In this document: piece after piece, positions 1 to 9,043 of the stretch
How positions within the stretch are numbered: position 1 is the stretch's first letter
How the letters are laid out: every line of letters starts with the position of its first letter
Assembly (NCBI RefSeq): GCF_036013525.1
Contig: NZ_CP107853.1
Span: 7,936,001 to 8,000,000, forward strand
Origin: Nonomuraea sp. NBC_00507
Lineage (GTDB): Bacteria; Actinomycetota; Actinomycetes; Streptosporangiales; Streptosporangiaceae
Length of the DNA stretch: 64,000 bases
Reading direction: 5' to 3'
Translations under genes and position numbers: made by a program
The notes under the pieces: model-generated
The model's input: the letters and a program-made list of their open reading frames with translations, nothing else
What the model was told of the DNA's origin: nothing
The model's database searches: none

Positions 1-263
1 CCTGGCCGACGCCCGCCGGCATGGGCGGCCAGGTCCACCCGGACCCCACGCTGTGGCTGGTCGACCGACCCCATCGCCGCTGACAAGGATCTTCGAGCCG
101 ATCGTCGTAGCCGGGGCGGGGCACCAACTCATCGACTGCCTGCGCTACTTCCCCAACGCGCCTGGACTTCCTGACAGGCGAGCTGATGGGCGCGCAACCG
201 CCCGCCCTCCACCCGGGCCCCCATCCTCATCGACCCCGAATCGCTCGGCGAGCTGTTCGCCTG
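1..263 (+). other. Unresolved coding-like debris upstream of the first gene
   Basis: Short stretches read like protein in changing plus-strand frames: a segment around position 85-160 (residues IFEPIVVAGAGHQLIDC) and a tail near 215-263 (residues APILIDPESLGELFA, then stop). They are not in one frame, so this is either a frameshifted gene whose start lies outside the window or chance coding bias. I do not recognise a family. Confidence 0.25.
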
Positions 264-289
264 AGCCCGACACCGAAAGACAAGGAACC

Positions 290-1534
290 ATGAGAACCCA
301 ATCCCCGCCAGCGATCACGCAGACCAAGGTCCTGCGGCGAGTGACGGTTACGGCGCTGGCGGCCGCGCTGCTGGCCGGAACGGCTGTGACCGCACCCGGT
401 ATGGCCGCCGCGGACAGCAGCGCGGCCACGCCGAAGGCCGCGACCGGGCAGCAGGATCGCCCGGAACTGCAGAAGGCCACGCAGGCCTTCGTCGATGCCG
501 GTTTCGCCGGGGTGCAGGTGCGCGTGCACGATAAGCAGGGCGAGTGGGCCGGCAGCGCCGGGGTGCGCAAGCTGGGCCAGAGCGCCAAGCCGCCGACGAA
601 CGGGTCGTTCTGGGCGGGCAGCATCATCAAGCCCGTCACCGCGACCGTGGTACTGCAGCTGGTGGCCGAGGGCAAGATCCGCCTTGACGCCCCGGTGGCC
701 GGCTACCTGCCCAAGCTCGGGCTGGACCGGCGGATCACCGTGCGGATGCTCCTGCAGCACACCAGCGGGTTGTTCAACTACACCGGTGACTTCGACCCCG
801 ACGGGACGTACGTGCCGGGGATCTCCGCCGCGGGGAAGGCGTGGCTGGACAACCGGTTCCGCAGCTACCGGCCCGAAGAGCTGGTACGGCTGGCGTTGTC
901 CAAGCCGGCGCGGTTCGAGCCGGGCACGGACCAGAAGTACACCAACACCAACTACACGCTGACGTTGCTGCTGATCGAGAAGGCCACCGGCCGCTCCTAC
1001 GCGGAGGAGGTGCAGCGGCGCATCCTGCGGCCGCTCAAGATGCGCGGCACCATGGTGGCGGGCAACCGGACGCAGCTCCCCGGGCCGCACGCCCACGGCT
1101 ACTACCGGTATGAGGAGGACGGCCAGGAGAAGGTGGTCGACATCTCACGCCAGAACCTCTCCCTGCTGGCCGGCGCCGGCGACCTGATCTCGACCACCCA
1201 GGATCTGACCACGTTCATCTCCGCGCTGAACGGCGGCAAGCTCCTGCCGGCCAAGCTGCTGGCCGAGATGCGCAAGCCCCACCCGAAGATGGGCTACGGC
1301 CTCGGGCTGTTCGTGCAAGACCTGGGCCCGGACTGCGGCACCGTCTACCAGCACAACGGCAGCCCCCCGCACGGCTACGGGGCGTTCATGCACAGCTCAC
1401 CCGACGGCAGCAAGACCCTGACCGTCTCCGTGACCTGGGTCGACGAGGCCACAAGGGGCCCGGCAAAGAACTACCAGAAGCTGGTGGACAGGCTCGTCAA
1501 GGAAGTGTTCTGCGGCAGGCAGACCGCGGACTGA
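290..1534 (+). CDS. Secreted serine hydrolase, beta-lactamase/D-Ala-D-Ala carboxypeptidase family
   Basis: Encodes 414 aa of the class C beta-lactamase/DD-peptidase fold (PF00144 type). The ATG at 290 is chosen because AAGGA sits just upstream and the protein then opens with a Sec signal: basic stretch (KVLRR), hydrophobic core (LAAALLAGTAV) and AAADS cleavage region. The nucleophile motif SIIK starts at about residue 111, YTN at about 217, and an HNG triad equivalent to KTG at about 355. The family includes DD-peptidases, esterases and beta-lactamases acting outside the membrane; which activity applies cannot be decided. An earlier in-frame start at 53 would bury the signal peptide and is rejected. 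A strong hairpin follows about 90 bp downstream, so it looks monocistronic. Confidence 0.9.
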   Translation: MRTQSPPAITQTKVLRRVTVTALAAALLAGTAVTAPGMAAADSSAATPKAATGQQDRPELQKATQAFVDAGFAGVQVRVHDKQGEWAGSAGVRKLGQSAKPPTNGSFWAGSIIKPVTATVVLQLVAEGKIRLDAPVAGYLPKLGLDRRITVRMLLQHTSGLFNYTGDFDPDGTYVPGISAAGKAWLDNRFRSYRPEELVRLALSKPARFEPGTDQKYTNTNYTLTLLLIEKATGRSYAEEVQRRILRPLKMRGTMVAGNRTQLPGPHAHGYYRYEEDGQEKVVDISRQNLSLLAGAGDLISTTQDLTTFISALNGGKLLPAKLLAEMRKPHPKMGYGLGLFVQDLGPDCGTVYQHNGSPPHGYGAFMHSSPDGSKTLTVSVTWVDEATRGPAKNYQKLVDRLVKEVFCGRQTAD

Positions 1535-1624
1535 CGGGTCGAGCCTACTCAGTAGACGAGGCCGAACACCGCGGGTACACCCTTGCGTTGAACTCCTTAC
1601 GGACGTGCATCAGGCAGAGCACGA

Positions 1625-1663
1625 ACCGGCCACGCCGACCTCGCTGAGCTCGGCGTGGCCGGT
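1625..1663. terminator. Hairpin terminator downstream of the serine hydrolase
   Basis: A perfect 14-bp stem (ACCGGCCACGCCGA paired with its complement at 1650-1663) encloses an 11-nt loop. There is no U-tract, as is common in actinomycetes. It probably ends transcription of the hydrolase gene. Confidence 0.6.
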
Positions 1664-1870
1664 CCACAGGCGCGCACACCGGGCCCGGCAGGCACAACCG
1701 CGGGGTTGAGGAACCCAGGAACAGTCATCGCCGGTAGGGTCGGGAGCTGGCGCGGTGGTGATCATGGTTGACGGTAGGACCCAGGGACTGTCTTCCGCCG
1801 GTTTCCCGGTCAGCTGTGCTTTCCCTGGTGTCCGTGGTCAGGTCACTCCGTTTCCAGCTCCCGCCGCATC

Positions 1871-1903
1871 GAACTGGGCGTGCGGTTCTCCCGCACCCAG
1901 CTC
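1871..1903 (-). ncRNA. Group II intron domain V
   Basis: Read on the minus strand, this 33-nt element begins GAGCTGGG, continues TGCGG, a GAGAA apical segment, CCGCA, a two-base CG bulge, and closes with CCCAGTTC. This is the conserved domain V hairpin: GAGC carrying the catalytic AGC triad, a lower helix, a dinucleotide bulge and a short upper helix. It lies immediately after the stop of the intron maturase remnant, exactly where domain V belongs in a bacterial group II intron. Domain VI and the 3' splice boundary probably lie between about 1780 and 1870 but I could not fix them. The 5' ribozyme domains are absent, so it cannot splice. Confidence 0.75.
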
Positions 1904-2169
1904 ACCGACGCCGTTCACCGCCGGCATTCAGCTTCTCCCGCCAGGGCTTGCCGGCTCTGGGCGGGACGACGATTCCAGACAGCTTGATCAGGGCGCACTG
2001 GTCAGGCGATCGGTAGGCGACCACGTCGATGCCGAAGCGCCGTCCGCGTTTGTGTCGCTTCCCGATGAAGATCGCCAGCCGATGGATCGCATAATGCCTG
2101 ATCTTGCCGATGCGGATCGTGGAGTGGCCGTACTTGAAGTACGTCGCCCACCCGCGCAGGAAGTCGATC
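1902..2169 (-). pseudogene. C-terminal remnant of group II intron reverse transcriptase/maturase
   Basis: The minus strand reads, without interruption, a segment starting DFLRGWATYFKYGHS, then RHYAIHRLAIFIGKRHKR, and ends at a TGA at 1902-1904. This is the characteristic GIIM/maturase C-terminus of group II intron-encoded proteins. Only about 89 residues of an expected 400 or more remain; the polymerase domain is missing because the sequence switches abruptly to a flavin monooxygenase fragment at about 2170. A plus-strand reading across the same bases is an antisense shadow. Confidence 0.8.
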
Positions 2170-2786
2170 GTCGCCCTACACAGCGCCGACTACCGCAACC
2201 CCGCCCAACTACCCGACGGCCCCGCGCTGGTGGTCGGCGCCGGCAACTCCGGCGTGCAGATCGCCGCCGAACTCGCCGCCACCCGGCCCGTCACCCTCGC
2301 CCTCGGCGCGCGGCAACCCGTCCTGCCCCAGCGCATCGCCGGCACCGACATCTTCACCTGGCTGCAGGCGCTCGGCCTGATCCGCGCGCCGGTCACCAGC
2401 CGGCTCGGCCGCCGCATCCGCGACCGCGACCCCCTCATCGGCCTGGGCCCGCGCGGCCTGCGCCGGCTCGGGGTGCGCATCGTCGACCGCATCACCGGAG
2501 CCGACGGTCCGCTGCTGCGCACCGCCTCCGGCCAGGCACTCGCCCGCAAAGCGTGATCTGAGCGACCGGCTACCGCCCCGACTACCGCTGGCTGCGCATC
2601 CCCGGCGCCCTGGCCGACGGGCTGCCCCGCCACACCGGCGGGATCAGCCCAGTACCCGGCCTCACCTATGTAGGCCTGCCCTTCCAGCGCTGCCGCGGCT
2701 CGGCCCTGCTCGGCTGGGTGGGTGAAGACGCCGCGCTGGTGGCCGCGACGTACACCACTCACCCCACCAGGTCACGACCCAGCTGA
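2170..2786 (+). pseudogene. Broken flavin-containing monooxygenase (FAD/NAD(P)-binding oxidoreductase)
   Basis: Residues resemble CzcO-type flavin monooxygenases: a second Rossmann motif VVGAGNSGVQIA (GxGxxG), a DIFTWLQALGL segment, then, in another frame, ATGYRPDYRWL (the family ATGY motif) and GLPFQR. The N-terminal FAD domain is missing, cut by the group II intron fragment. Around 2545-2562 the frame shifts, and the position where family members have a Trp before ATGY is a TGA. The gene is therefore disrupted three ways: 5' truncation, frameshift and nonsense codon. The last frame stops at 2784-2786, 39 bp from the transposase gene end. Confidence 0.75.
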
Positions 2787-2825
2787 CCACGCCCCCCACG
2801 CTGAACTGGGCCGGCCCGGTCGGGG

Positions 2826-5800
2826 TCAGTCGTCCCAGTCGGGCTCGTCCGGGTCGCGCAGTTCCCGCACGCCGGCAGGGCCGAGGTCGGGCAGCGCGAA
2901 GGTGTAGGTGCCGATCACGTTGATGTGCCGGCGGCCGAACGGCGACAAGCGGGCGACATCCTCCTCCGCGAGCGGGTAACCCGCGTCCCGCAGACGGCCC
3001 AGGGCCTTATCGGCGTAGAAGGTGTTCCACAGCGTGACGCAATTGAGCACCAGCCCGAGCGCGCCGAGCTGGTCCTCCATTCTCTTGTAGTAGCGCTGGT
3101 AGACCTCGCCCTTGCGGCCGTGGAAGATCTTCCCGGCCAGGGCGTGGCGGGACTCCTGCAGGTTGCGGATGCCCTTGATGTCACGCCGATACGGCTCCTC
3201 CACCGCGTAGGTGAGGATGTGCAGCGTCTTGAAAATCCGGCCATAGGCGGCGATCGCGTCCCCCAGCGGGGTGGGGGTTGCTGTCGCGCTGCAGCATCCT
3301 CATCACGTCATCGGCGCGGATCCGGCCAGTGTAGATCGACACCACCACTCGCAGAATGTCGCCCCAATGCCGCTTGACCTTCGCCAGGTCGATCTTGCCG
3401 CGGGCGAAGCGCGCCAGCGGCCCGTAGTCGGCGTCCTGGATCCGCCAGCCCTTCTGATCAGGCAGGTCGGCCAGCGCCGGCCGATACTGCATCCCCAGCA
3501 GATGCACGAGCCCGAAGACCACGTCACCATAAGATCCCATATCGGTCACGATGATGTCCGGCCGCTGCCCGCCGTCGCGCCTAAACAGCACATCGATCAT
3601 GTGCAGCGAGTCCCGGACGGTACCGGTGACCACCTTCGCACCCAGCCCCGCACCCTGATCATTGATCATATTGAGCCAGGTCAGACCCCTCTTACCGCCG
3701 AAAAATTTCCGGTTCGGGCGGGTGTAGATGGACGGCACCGGGACCACGAACCGCATGCCGTCGATCGCGGCGACCAGGCCGCCGCCGAGCTGCCGGGCGA
3801 AACCGATCTTCGCCTGTTCCTCGATCAGTGGCGCGTTGGCCAGGGAGAACGTCTCGGCCGACAGGTAGTTCTGGGCCACGTGGCTGAGCCGGGCGCGTTC
3901 CAACGCCGCGGTGCCGGCCTTGATGACCGGCGCGTACCCGATGTTCAGCGCACTTGCGGTCAGGCAGGCCGCCACCGAGATGTGGAAGTCGGCCAGCTTG
4001 CTAACCCCGCCCGCCACCGAGGTGAAGGCCGCCTCGAATCCGGGGACGCGGCCCATCACCTCCAGCAGCAGCTCGGGCAGGTCCACCCGGGGCAGCATGC
4101 CGGCCACCCGCTTGCGCAGATCCACCAGCGACGGCGGCTCGGGCATCGCCTTCAGCCTGGCCACGTGCAGCCGTCCCTCCTCATCGACGGTGACGTCCAC
4201 CCCGTCGGTGCCGAGCCGGGCGGCCACGTCCCGCAACGCCAGATGCAGCACCAGCGCGTGCTCGGCCAGCAGCGTCTCCGGATGCTCCGGCAGCTGCAGG
4301 TCCGTCAGCGCCGGCCCCTTGGCCGCCGCCCAGTCCGCGCCGTCCAGCAGCTGGCCGCGCGGGTCCCGCCAGCGGGCCGAGGCCTCGGCGTAGACGTCGC
4401 GCCGTTTGAGGTGGCGGTGGAACTGGGTCAGCACGCACATGGTGTAGGCGTTCTTGTCCACCGTGCTGCCGTGCGATCCGGCCCGGAACACCAGCCGCTT
4501 CCACGATCCGCTCACCAGCGCGCCGTCGATGTCGACCTCGGTCACTTTCTTCTTACGGCCGTCCAGCAGCCGCGGCAGCGTCTTCATCGCCGCCAGCACC
4601 CGCTGCGCCTCGGCGTTCGCGCCGAACTCGATCACCGTGGTCAGCGTCTTGAGGAACCCCGACACGGTGGCGATCCGCTCGGCGAGCAGCGCCCGCATCT
4701 GCCCGTCAGCGTCGGCGTCCGGCGGCGGCACCATGCCGGTCACCGCGGCCACCGCCTCCTCCAGCTCGCGGCGCGGCACGATCGCGTCGATCGCCTCCCA
4801 CACCTGCTCCAGCCGCAGCTCCTCGCCGTACTCGGTGACCTCCAGCAGTGTCTCCACCGCGACCGCCAGCGTGGCCGAATGCCGGGCCAGTTTGGGGTGC
4901 TGGCGGGCCCGTTCCTTGTCGGTGGCGGTCTCGGCCTTGCCGATCAGCTCGGTGGTCATCAGCAGATCGAGCAGGTCCAGGCAGTCGTCGACCGACTTGC
5001 CCTCCAGGTAGATGACCGTGGCCAGCAACGTGGCCAGCTGCCGCGAGGGGCCGTGCCGGCGCAGCGTGGTCGCCGTGGCGGTCATCCCGTACCGGGCCAG
5101 ATCCACCATCCGCCGGTGCGGCACCCCCGGCGGCAGCTCCATCGCGCCCAGCCCAACGCTGAGGATCTCCGAGGCGCGCTCCAGCGCCTTTTCCATGTTC
5201 CGGCCCGAGGGCACCGACGGGCCCTTGCGCCAGCGCTCCAGATCCGACGATCGCGCCCCCTCCGGCACCTCCAGCAGCTGGGCCAGGATCGCCTGCTGCC
5301 GCGGCGACAAGATCCCATACAGCCTTTCATGCAGCCGCTCGGTCGCCTCATCGCGCACCCGGGCGATCAGCCGGGTCAGCGTGGTCACCCCCGGCAGCAG
5401 CACCTTGTTGTGCGCAGCCAACTCACCCCGTCGACGAAGATGCTCTTCTTACCGTCCCCGGTGTTCCACGCCCGCGCATCCACCCACGCGGTGAACTCCG
5501 CCTCGACCGCAGAGAACTCCCGCAGCCCGTACGCCTTCTTGATCTCGTCCTGGTGGTCGAACTGCGTCTGGCGCCGCTCGGTGTACTGCTTGATGGGCGA
5601 GACGTCCGCCACGCCCAGCTGATCGGCCAGATAGTCGATCACCTCGGCCGGGACCTCCAGCGGATCCGGCAGGAACCGGCCCACGAACCGGGCCGTGGTC
5701 AACTGTAGGGCGAACCCGAGCCGATGCTGATCGCCACGGCGGCGCCCGATCAGCTTCCGGTCCGCGTCGTCGAGGAAGAACATCTTCTCCAGCTCGGCCC

Positions 5801-5867
5801 GCGTCGGTGCCCCTACGTAGCGGCCGTACGCGGCCGCCTCTTCATCGCTTAAGAACTCAACTGGCAT
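2826..5867 (-). pseudogene. tnpA: Tn3-family transposase with two frameshifts
   Basis: Three consecutive minus-strand segments form one Tn3-type transposase: 5867-5385 (DUF4158-like N-terminal domain, FLSDEEAAAYGRY, GRRRGDQHRLGFALQLTT), 5421-3181 (core, including AAIDGMRF and IIVTDMGSYGD with the first two catalytic Asp) and 3203-2826 (C-terminal part, NLQESRHALAGKIF with the catalytic Glu). The first break lies near 5410-5425, where restoring one G gives a continuous WLAHNKVLLPG reading. The second lies near 3263-3267 in a run of five C. Without the indels the protein would be about 1,010 aa, normal for the family. No resolvase or cargo accompanies it and I could not define its terminal inverted repeats; GGGGTCAG near 2817 at the end of the gene is a candidate for one end. 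Confidence 0.9.
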
Positions 5868-6249
5868 GGGCCCCGAAAGTAGAACTCATCCATCGGCGCG
5901 GGCCAGACTCAAGATCGAACTGTTACGGGGAAACGGCTTCGACGATCCTCTGAGCAGCACGATTCTGCAGGTCAGCCGCATCGGAACAGCCATCCACGGC
6001 AAGCGGGGCTCTGGGGGCGGCTAAACGAGACTTTTCGTTCGCATGCTGGTCAACCCCCGATCCCTCGCGGGTCAGGCGGTCCCCCTGCGGCCTTTCTCGT
6101 CATCCGTTCCGTCCGGCGGCCTGGTGCTGCCCGACGCGATCGCCTCCCCGGCGCCGGAGCGGGGCCTGCGACCGCTCGGGGCGGTGCCGCCGTGGACGGT
6201 GTCTGACCCGCTGACCTCCATGAGGGCGTCCGAGGGCGGGCAGGCCGGC
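5868..6249. other. Gap with possible Tn3 resolution/regulatory sequence
   Basis: No gene is supported here. Directly before the transposase start the minus strand reads CTACTTTCGGGGCCCATG, a Tn3-like GGGGC block. An imperfect palindrome, AACGA-gactt-T-TCGTT at 6024-6039, could be part of a resolution site, but no recombinase gene is near. The remainder is GC-rich sequence without convincing coding pattern. Confidence 0.3.
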
Positions 6250-6437
6250 TCAGATGTGCACTTCGCCACCGTCACCGGCGCGCACCGAGGAGTTGAGGAT
6301 CACCGATGCGCCGTCGTTGAGCAGCGGCAGCGCCTTCTGCACCGGGAACAACGTGCCCCGGACGTTGACGCCGAAGGTCTCGTCGAAGTGCTCCTCGGCG
6401 ACCTGCTCCAGCGTCGCGAACGACGCGGCGGCAACAA
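6250..6437 (-). pseudogene. Fragment of short-chain dehydrogenase/reductase
   Basis: The minus strand encodes a 62-residue piece that reads FATLEQVAEEHFDETFGVNV, then RGTLFPVQKALPLLNDGASVIL, the central region of classical SDRs (around the conserved NVRGT and xxVQKALP segments). The N-terminal NAD-binding glycine motif and the YxxxK motif are absent, and the reading ends at TGA 6250-6252. It sits just downstream of the oxygenase gene in the same direction, so it may be the remnant of the operon's last gene, cut by the neighbouring transposon insertion. Confidence 0.7.
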
Positions 6438-6441
6438 CGAT

Positions 6442-7497
6442 TCATAGGTCGGTCTCGGCGGCGGACAGGACGCGTGCGGCTTCGCGTACGGCGGCGAGGT
6501 TCTTCTTGCCCTGCCGTGACCCGGCCAGCTTGGCCTTGATGTGGTCCCGGACCGTGATCGGTTCGTAGGCCAGCCCGGAGGCGTCCTGGTGACTGGCCAG
6601 CGTCTCGATGACGGCTTCCGGGTTGCCGTCGTGGAAGAAGGCGGCTGAGCGGCGGCGTTTGATCGTGCCGTCCACGATGGGGGGCTTGACGCGGTGCAGG
6701 GTCGACATCCATCGGTCGTTGGTGAGGCGGGCCGTGAGGTCGCCGAGGTTGACCAGCAGGGCGCCGTCGGCCGGCGCGACATCGTGCCAGCGTTCGTCCT
6801 GGCCGAGGACCTGGAGGCCGGCGACCTGGTCGGCCCACAGGACGGTGACGATCCCGAAGTCGGTGTGCTCCCCCATACCGACGAGGTCGCCGTCAAGGGT
6901 GATCGTTCCTTGCGGCAGGGCGTAGTTGTTCATGCGCAGCACGTCGATGGAGTGGTCGGTGAGCCGGTCGAAGAACTCGGGATCCAGGTGGAGGGCGTCG
7001 GCGAAGATCCGGGTGAGCGTGCGTGCGACCCGGCCGGCGTGGTCGAAGTAGGCCTGGACGGCGTCGGTGAAACCGCCGATCTCGGGCCACACGTTGATCC
7101 CGTAGTCCTCCTCGGACAGCTCCAGCGAGGCGAAGGAGCGTGCCTCAACGCCGACGTTGAAGGCCTCGAAGAAGTCGTTCATGCGGGCGGCCGACTCGAC
7201 GCCGAGGCTCAGGCTCAGGGATTCGCTCTTGGGCGGGCTGTAGCCGCGGTTGGCGCCCGTGACACGGTAGGTCTTCTTCGTCTCGAGGGGCAGGCCGAAG
7301 AAGGCGTCCATCGCCGAGGCCAGGCCGGCGATCGCCGAGTCCGGGATCGCGTGGCCCAGGATCTGGATGAAGCCCACGCGGGAGCAGGCATCGTCGATCT
7401 CCTGTGCGATCCTGCGGCGCTCCGCTTCGGGCCCTGCCTGCATGTAGGGGGATATGTCGACGGCCGGAACGGTGAAATGCTCAAGCGCTCGTTTCAT
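6442..7497 (-). CDS. 2-oxoglutarate/Fe(II)-dependent oxygenase, isopenicillin-N-synthase-like
   Basis: Encodes 351 aa. The ATG at 7497 overlaps the stop of the upstream gene (ATGA), fixing the start. The N-terminus (VPAVDISPYM, then CSRVGFIQILGHAI) is the DIOX_N domain; the jelly-roll domain carries GEHTDFG (Fe ligands His and Asp), LHRVKPP (third ligand His) and RRRSAAFF (Arg-x-Ser for the 2-oxoglutarate carboxylate). The family hydroxylates, desaturates or ring-modifies small molecules. As the distal intact gene of the operon it may act on the aglycone or base released by upstream enzymes. Substrate unknown. Confidence 0.88.
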   Translation of the reverse strand: MKRALEHFTVPAVDISPYMQAGPEAERRRIAQEIDDACSRVGFIQILGHAIPDSAIAGLASAMDAFFGLPLETKKTYRVTGANRGYSPPKSESLSLSLGVESAARMNDFFEAFNVGVEARSFASLELSEEDYGINVWPEIGGFTDAVQAYFDHAGRVARTLTRIFADALHLDPEFFDRLTDHSIDVLRMNNYALPQGTITLDGDLVGMGEHTDFGIVTVLWADQVAGLQVLGQDERWHDVAPADGALLVNLGDLTARLTNDRWMSTLHRVKPPIVDGTIKRRRSAAFFHDGNPEAVIETLASHQDASGLAYEPITVRDHIKAKLAGSRQGKKNLAAVREAARVLSAAETDL

Positions 7498-8438
7498 GCC
7501 CGGGCCTCCCGTACGACGGCCGTCCCCGCCCGGAGCGCGGCGACGGGATCGGCCGCCTCGTCCAGCTCGATGAGTACGATGCCGGCGCCGGGCGTGCGGG
7601 ACATCGCCTGGGCCCACGCCCGCCAGTCGACGATGCCCGTGCCCAGTTCGGTCATGTAGGGCTGCTGCTGAGCGAAGACCGTTTCGTCGATGGTGAGTTC
7701 GACGTCGATGGGCTTGACCGCGTCCTTCCAGTGCGCCAGTGCGATGCGCTGGGTGTGGCGGCGCGCGACGGCGACGGGGTCACCTCCCCCGAGCGCGATG
7801 TGGCAGGAATCGGGGCACAGCCACACGTAGCGGGGATCGGTCATCATCATGAACAGGTCGATGTCCCTCTCGTACCAGAGGGTGCTGTTGGACTCCGTGT
7901 GGAAGGCGAGCTTCACACCCTGCTGAGCGACGGCCTCGCCGACCACGTGGGCGATGTCGGCCATCCGGGTCATGTACGCGGCGTCGACGAAGAAGGGCGG
8001 GCGGGTCCCGAACGTCGTCCGCATGGGCAGTCCGGCGACGAGGAGGTCCGCGCCCACGTCGGCGAGGAAGGCGGCGTGTCGCTCGGCCTCGGCGACGATC
8101 GCGGGCAGGTTCTCGCCGCGCCGCCAGTCGGGTGATGCGCTCGCGGCCATGAAGGCGCTCACGACGGACAGGCCCCGGGCCTGGAGTTCGCGGCGGAACG
8201 ACGGCGCGTCGCCGAAGGCCCGCAGGGCCGAGTCGATGTCGCCGGGCGCGAAGGTCAGCTCGATGCCGCTGACACCGGCCTCGGCCAGCGCGTCCAGCAC
8301 CCGCTCCCAGAAACGGTCAGGGTTCTTGACGGCCCAGTCGCGGAAGGCGTCGGCGGAGTCGAGCCCCCAGAATTTCGGGTGATAGAAGGTGATGATGTCG
8401 GTGGCGAAGCACGGTTCGGTGGTGTCGTGCGGCGTCAT
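7494..8438 (-). CDS. Sugar-phosphate isomerase/epimerase-like TIM-barrel protein
   Basis: Encodes 314 aa starting MTPHDTTEP; the ATG at 8438 overlaps the preceding TGA. The fold is xylose-isomerase-like (AP_endonuc_2): GVSGIELTFAPGDID, then KLAFHTESNSTLW, LCPDSCHIALGGGDP, ALAHWKDAV and a final IELDEAAD give the scattered His/Glu/Asp metal ligands of this superfamily. Members include sugar epimerases, inositol-catabolic enzymes and subunits of C-glycoside deglycosidases that follow a glycoside 3-oxidase. The flavin oxidase two genes upstream makes the last role worth considering, but this is inference. Confidence 0.85.
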   Translation of the reverse strand: MTPHDTTEPCFATDIITFYHPKFWGLDSADAFRDWAVKNPDRFWERVLDALAEAGVSGIELTFAPGDIDSALRAFGDAPSFRRELQARGLSVVSAFMAASASPDWRRGENLPAIVAEAERHAAFLADVGADLLVAGLPMRTTFGTRPPFFVDAAYMTRMADIAHVVGEAVAQQGVKLAFHTESNSTLWYERDIDLFMMMTDPRYVWLCPDSCHIALGGGDPVAVARRHTQRIALAHWKDAVKPIDVELTIDETVFAQQQPYMTELGTGIVDWRAWAQAMSRTPGAGIVLIELDEAADPVAALRAGTAVVREARA

Positions 8439-9043
8439 TCGGCACCTCCGCGGGCGTTGTAGACGGTGACGCCGCCGGCGTCGACGGCCTGGCGGTAGTC
8501 GCGGAACACGGCGAGCGCCTCCTCTCGCAGGACGTCCCGGGTGACCTTGATGCCGCGCGCTTCGAACTGCTCGGCCCAGTCCGCGCCGAGCGGGCCCTCG
8601 TCGAACGTGGTGATCTCCTCCAGTTCCGGGCCCTCGCCGGCGACCACGAGTGCGCGTATGCCGGACCACATGGCCGCGCCGTAACACTGAATGCACGGAC
8701 GCCAGTTCACGACCAGCTCGTGCGCGGGCAACCCGTCGCCGCCGAGGTCCCAGCCGCCGACCGCCGTCTGGGCGAGTCCGAGCGCGACCACCTCGGCGTG
8801 TGCGCTGGAGACTCCGGAGGCGAGCACGACGTTCACGCCGACCGAGACGATCCGGCCGGAGTCCTGCTCGGCGACGAGTGCGGCGAACGGTCCGCCGTTG
8901 CCCTCGCGCCAGTTGCGGTCGGCGAGGCGGTGTACGAGGCGCATCCGGTCGGTGCGGTCAGGGATGAAGGCCGGCACGGCAGCCAGTTCGTCGCCGATCC
9001 ACGCGGGCAGCGCCACGCGGTATTCCGTGGGGATGTCGATCAC
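8435..9043 (-). CDS. Zinc-dependent nucleoside/nucleobase deaminase (cytidine deaminase-like)
   Basis: Encodes 202 aa from a GTG at 9043 that overlaps the upstream stop (GTGA). It has the CDA-fold signature HAEVVAL (zinc His plus proton-shuttle Glu) and PCIQC (two zinc Cys) about 40 residues later. The C-terminal part (LGADWAEQFEARGIKV) resembles guanine deaminase/tRNA-deaminase-like nucleoside deaminases. It hydrolytically deaminates an amino-heterocycle. Its place between an FAD sugar oxidase and an isomerase suggests that the operon substrate carries an amino-substituted base. Confidence 0.88.
   Translation of the reverse strand: MIDIPTEYRVALPAWIGDELAAVPAFIPDRTDRMRLVHRLADRNWREGNGGPFAALVAEQDSGRIVSVGVNVVLASGVSSAHAEVVALGLAQTAVGGWDLGGDGLPAHELVVNWRPCIQCYGAAMWSGIRALVVAGEGPELEEITTFDEGPLGADWAEQFEARGIKVTRDVLREEALAVFRDYRQAVDAGGVTVYNARGGAE

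Noticed and set aside
3271..5622. A 783-codon open frame on the plus strand
   Set aside because: It is exactly antisense to the Tn3 transposase, is His/Gln/Arg-rich with no motif, and arises from GC-rich codon bias.
5868..6207. Right terminal inverted repeat of the Tn3 element at 2826-5867
   Set aside because: A weak match (GTCTGACCCG near 6199 against GGGGTCAG near 2817) is too short and no target duplication was found.
6694..7659. A 321-codon plus-strand frame
   Set aside because: Antisense shadow of the 2-oxoglutarate oxygenase gene, whose iron and 2-oxoglutarate motifs are clear.
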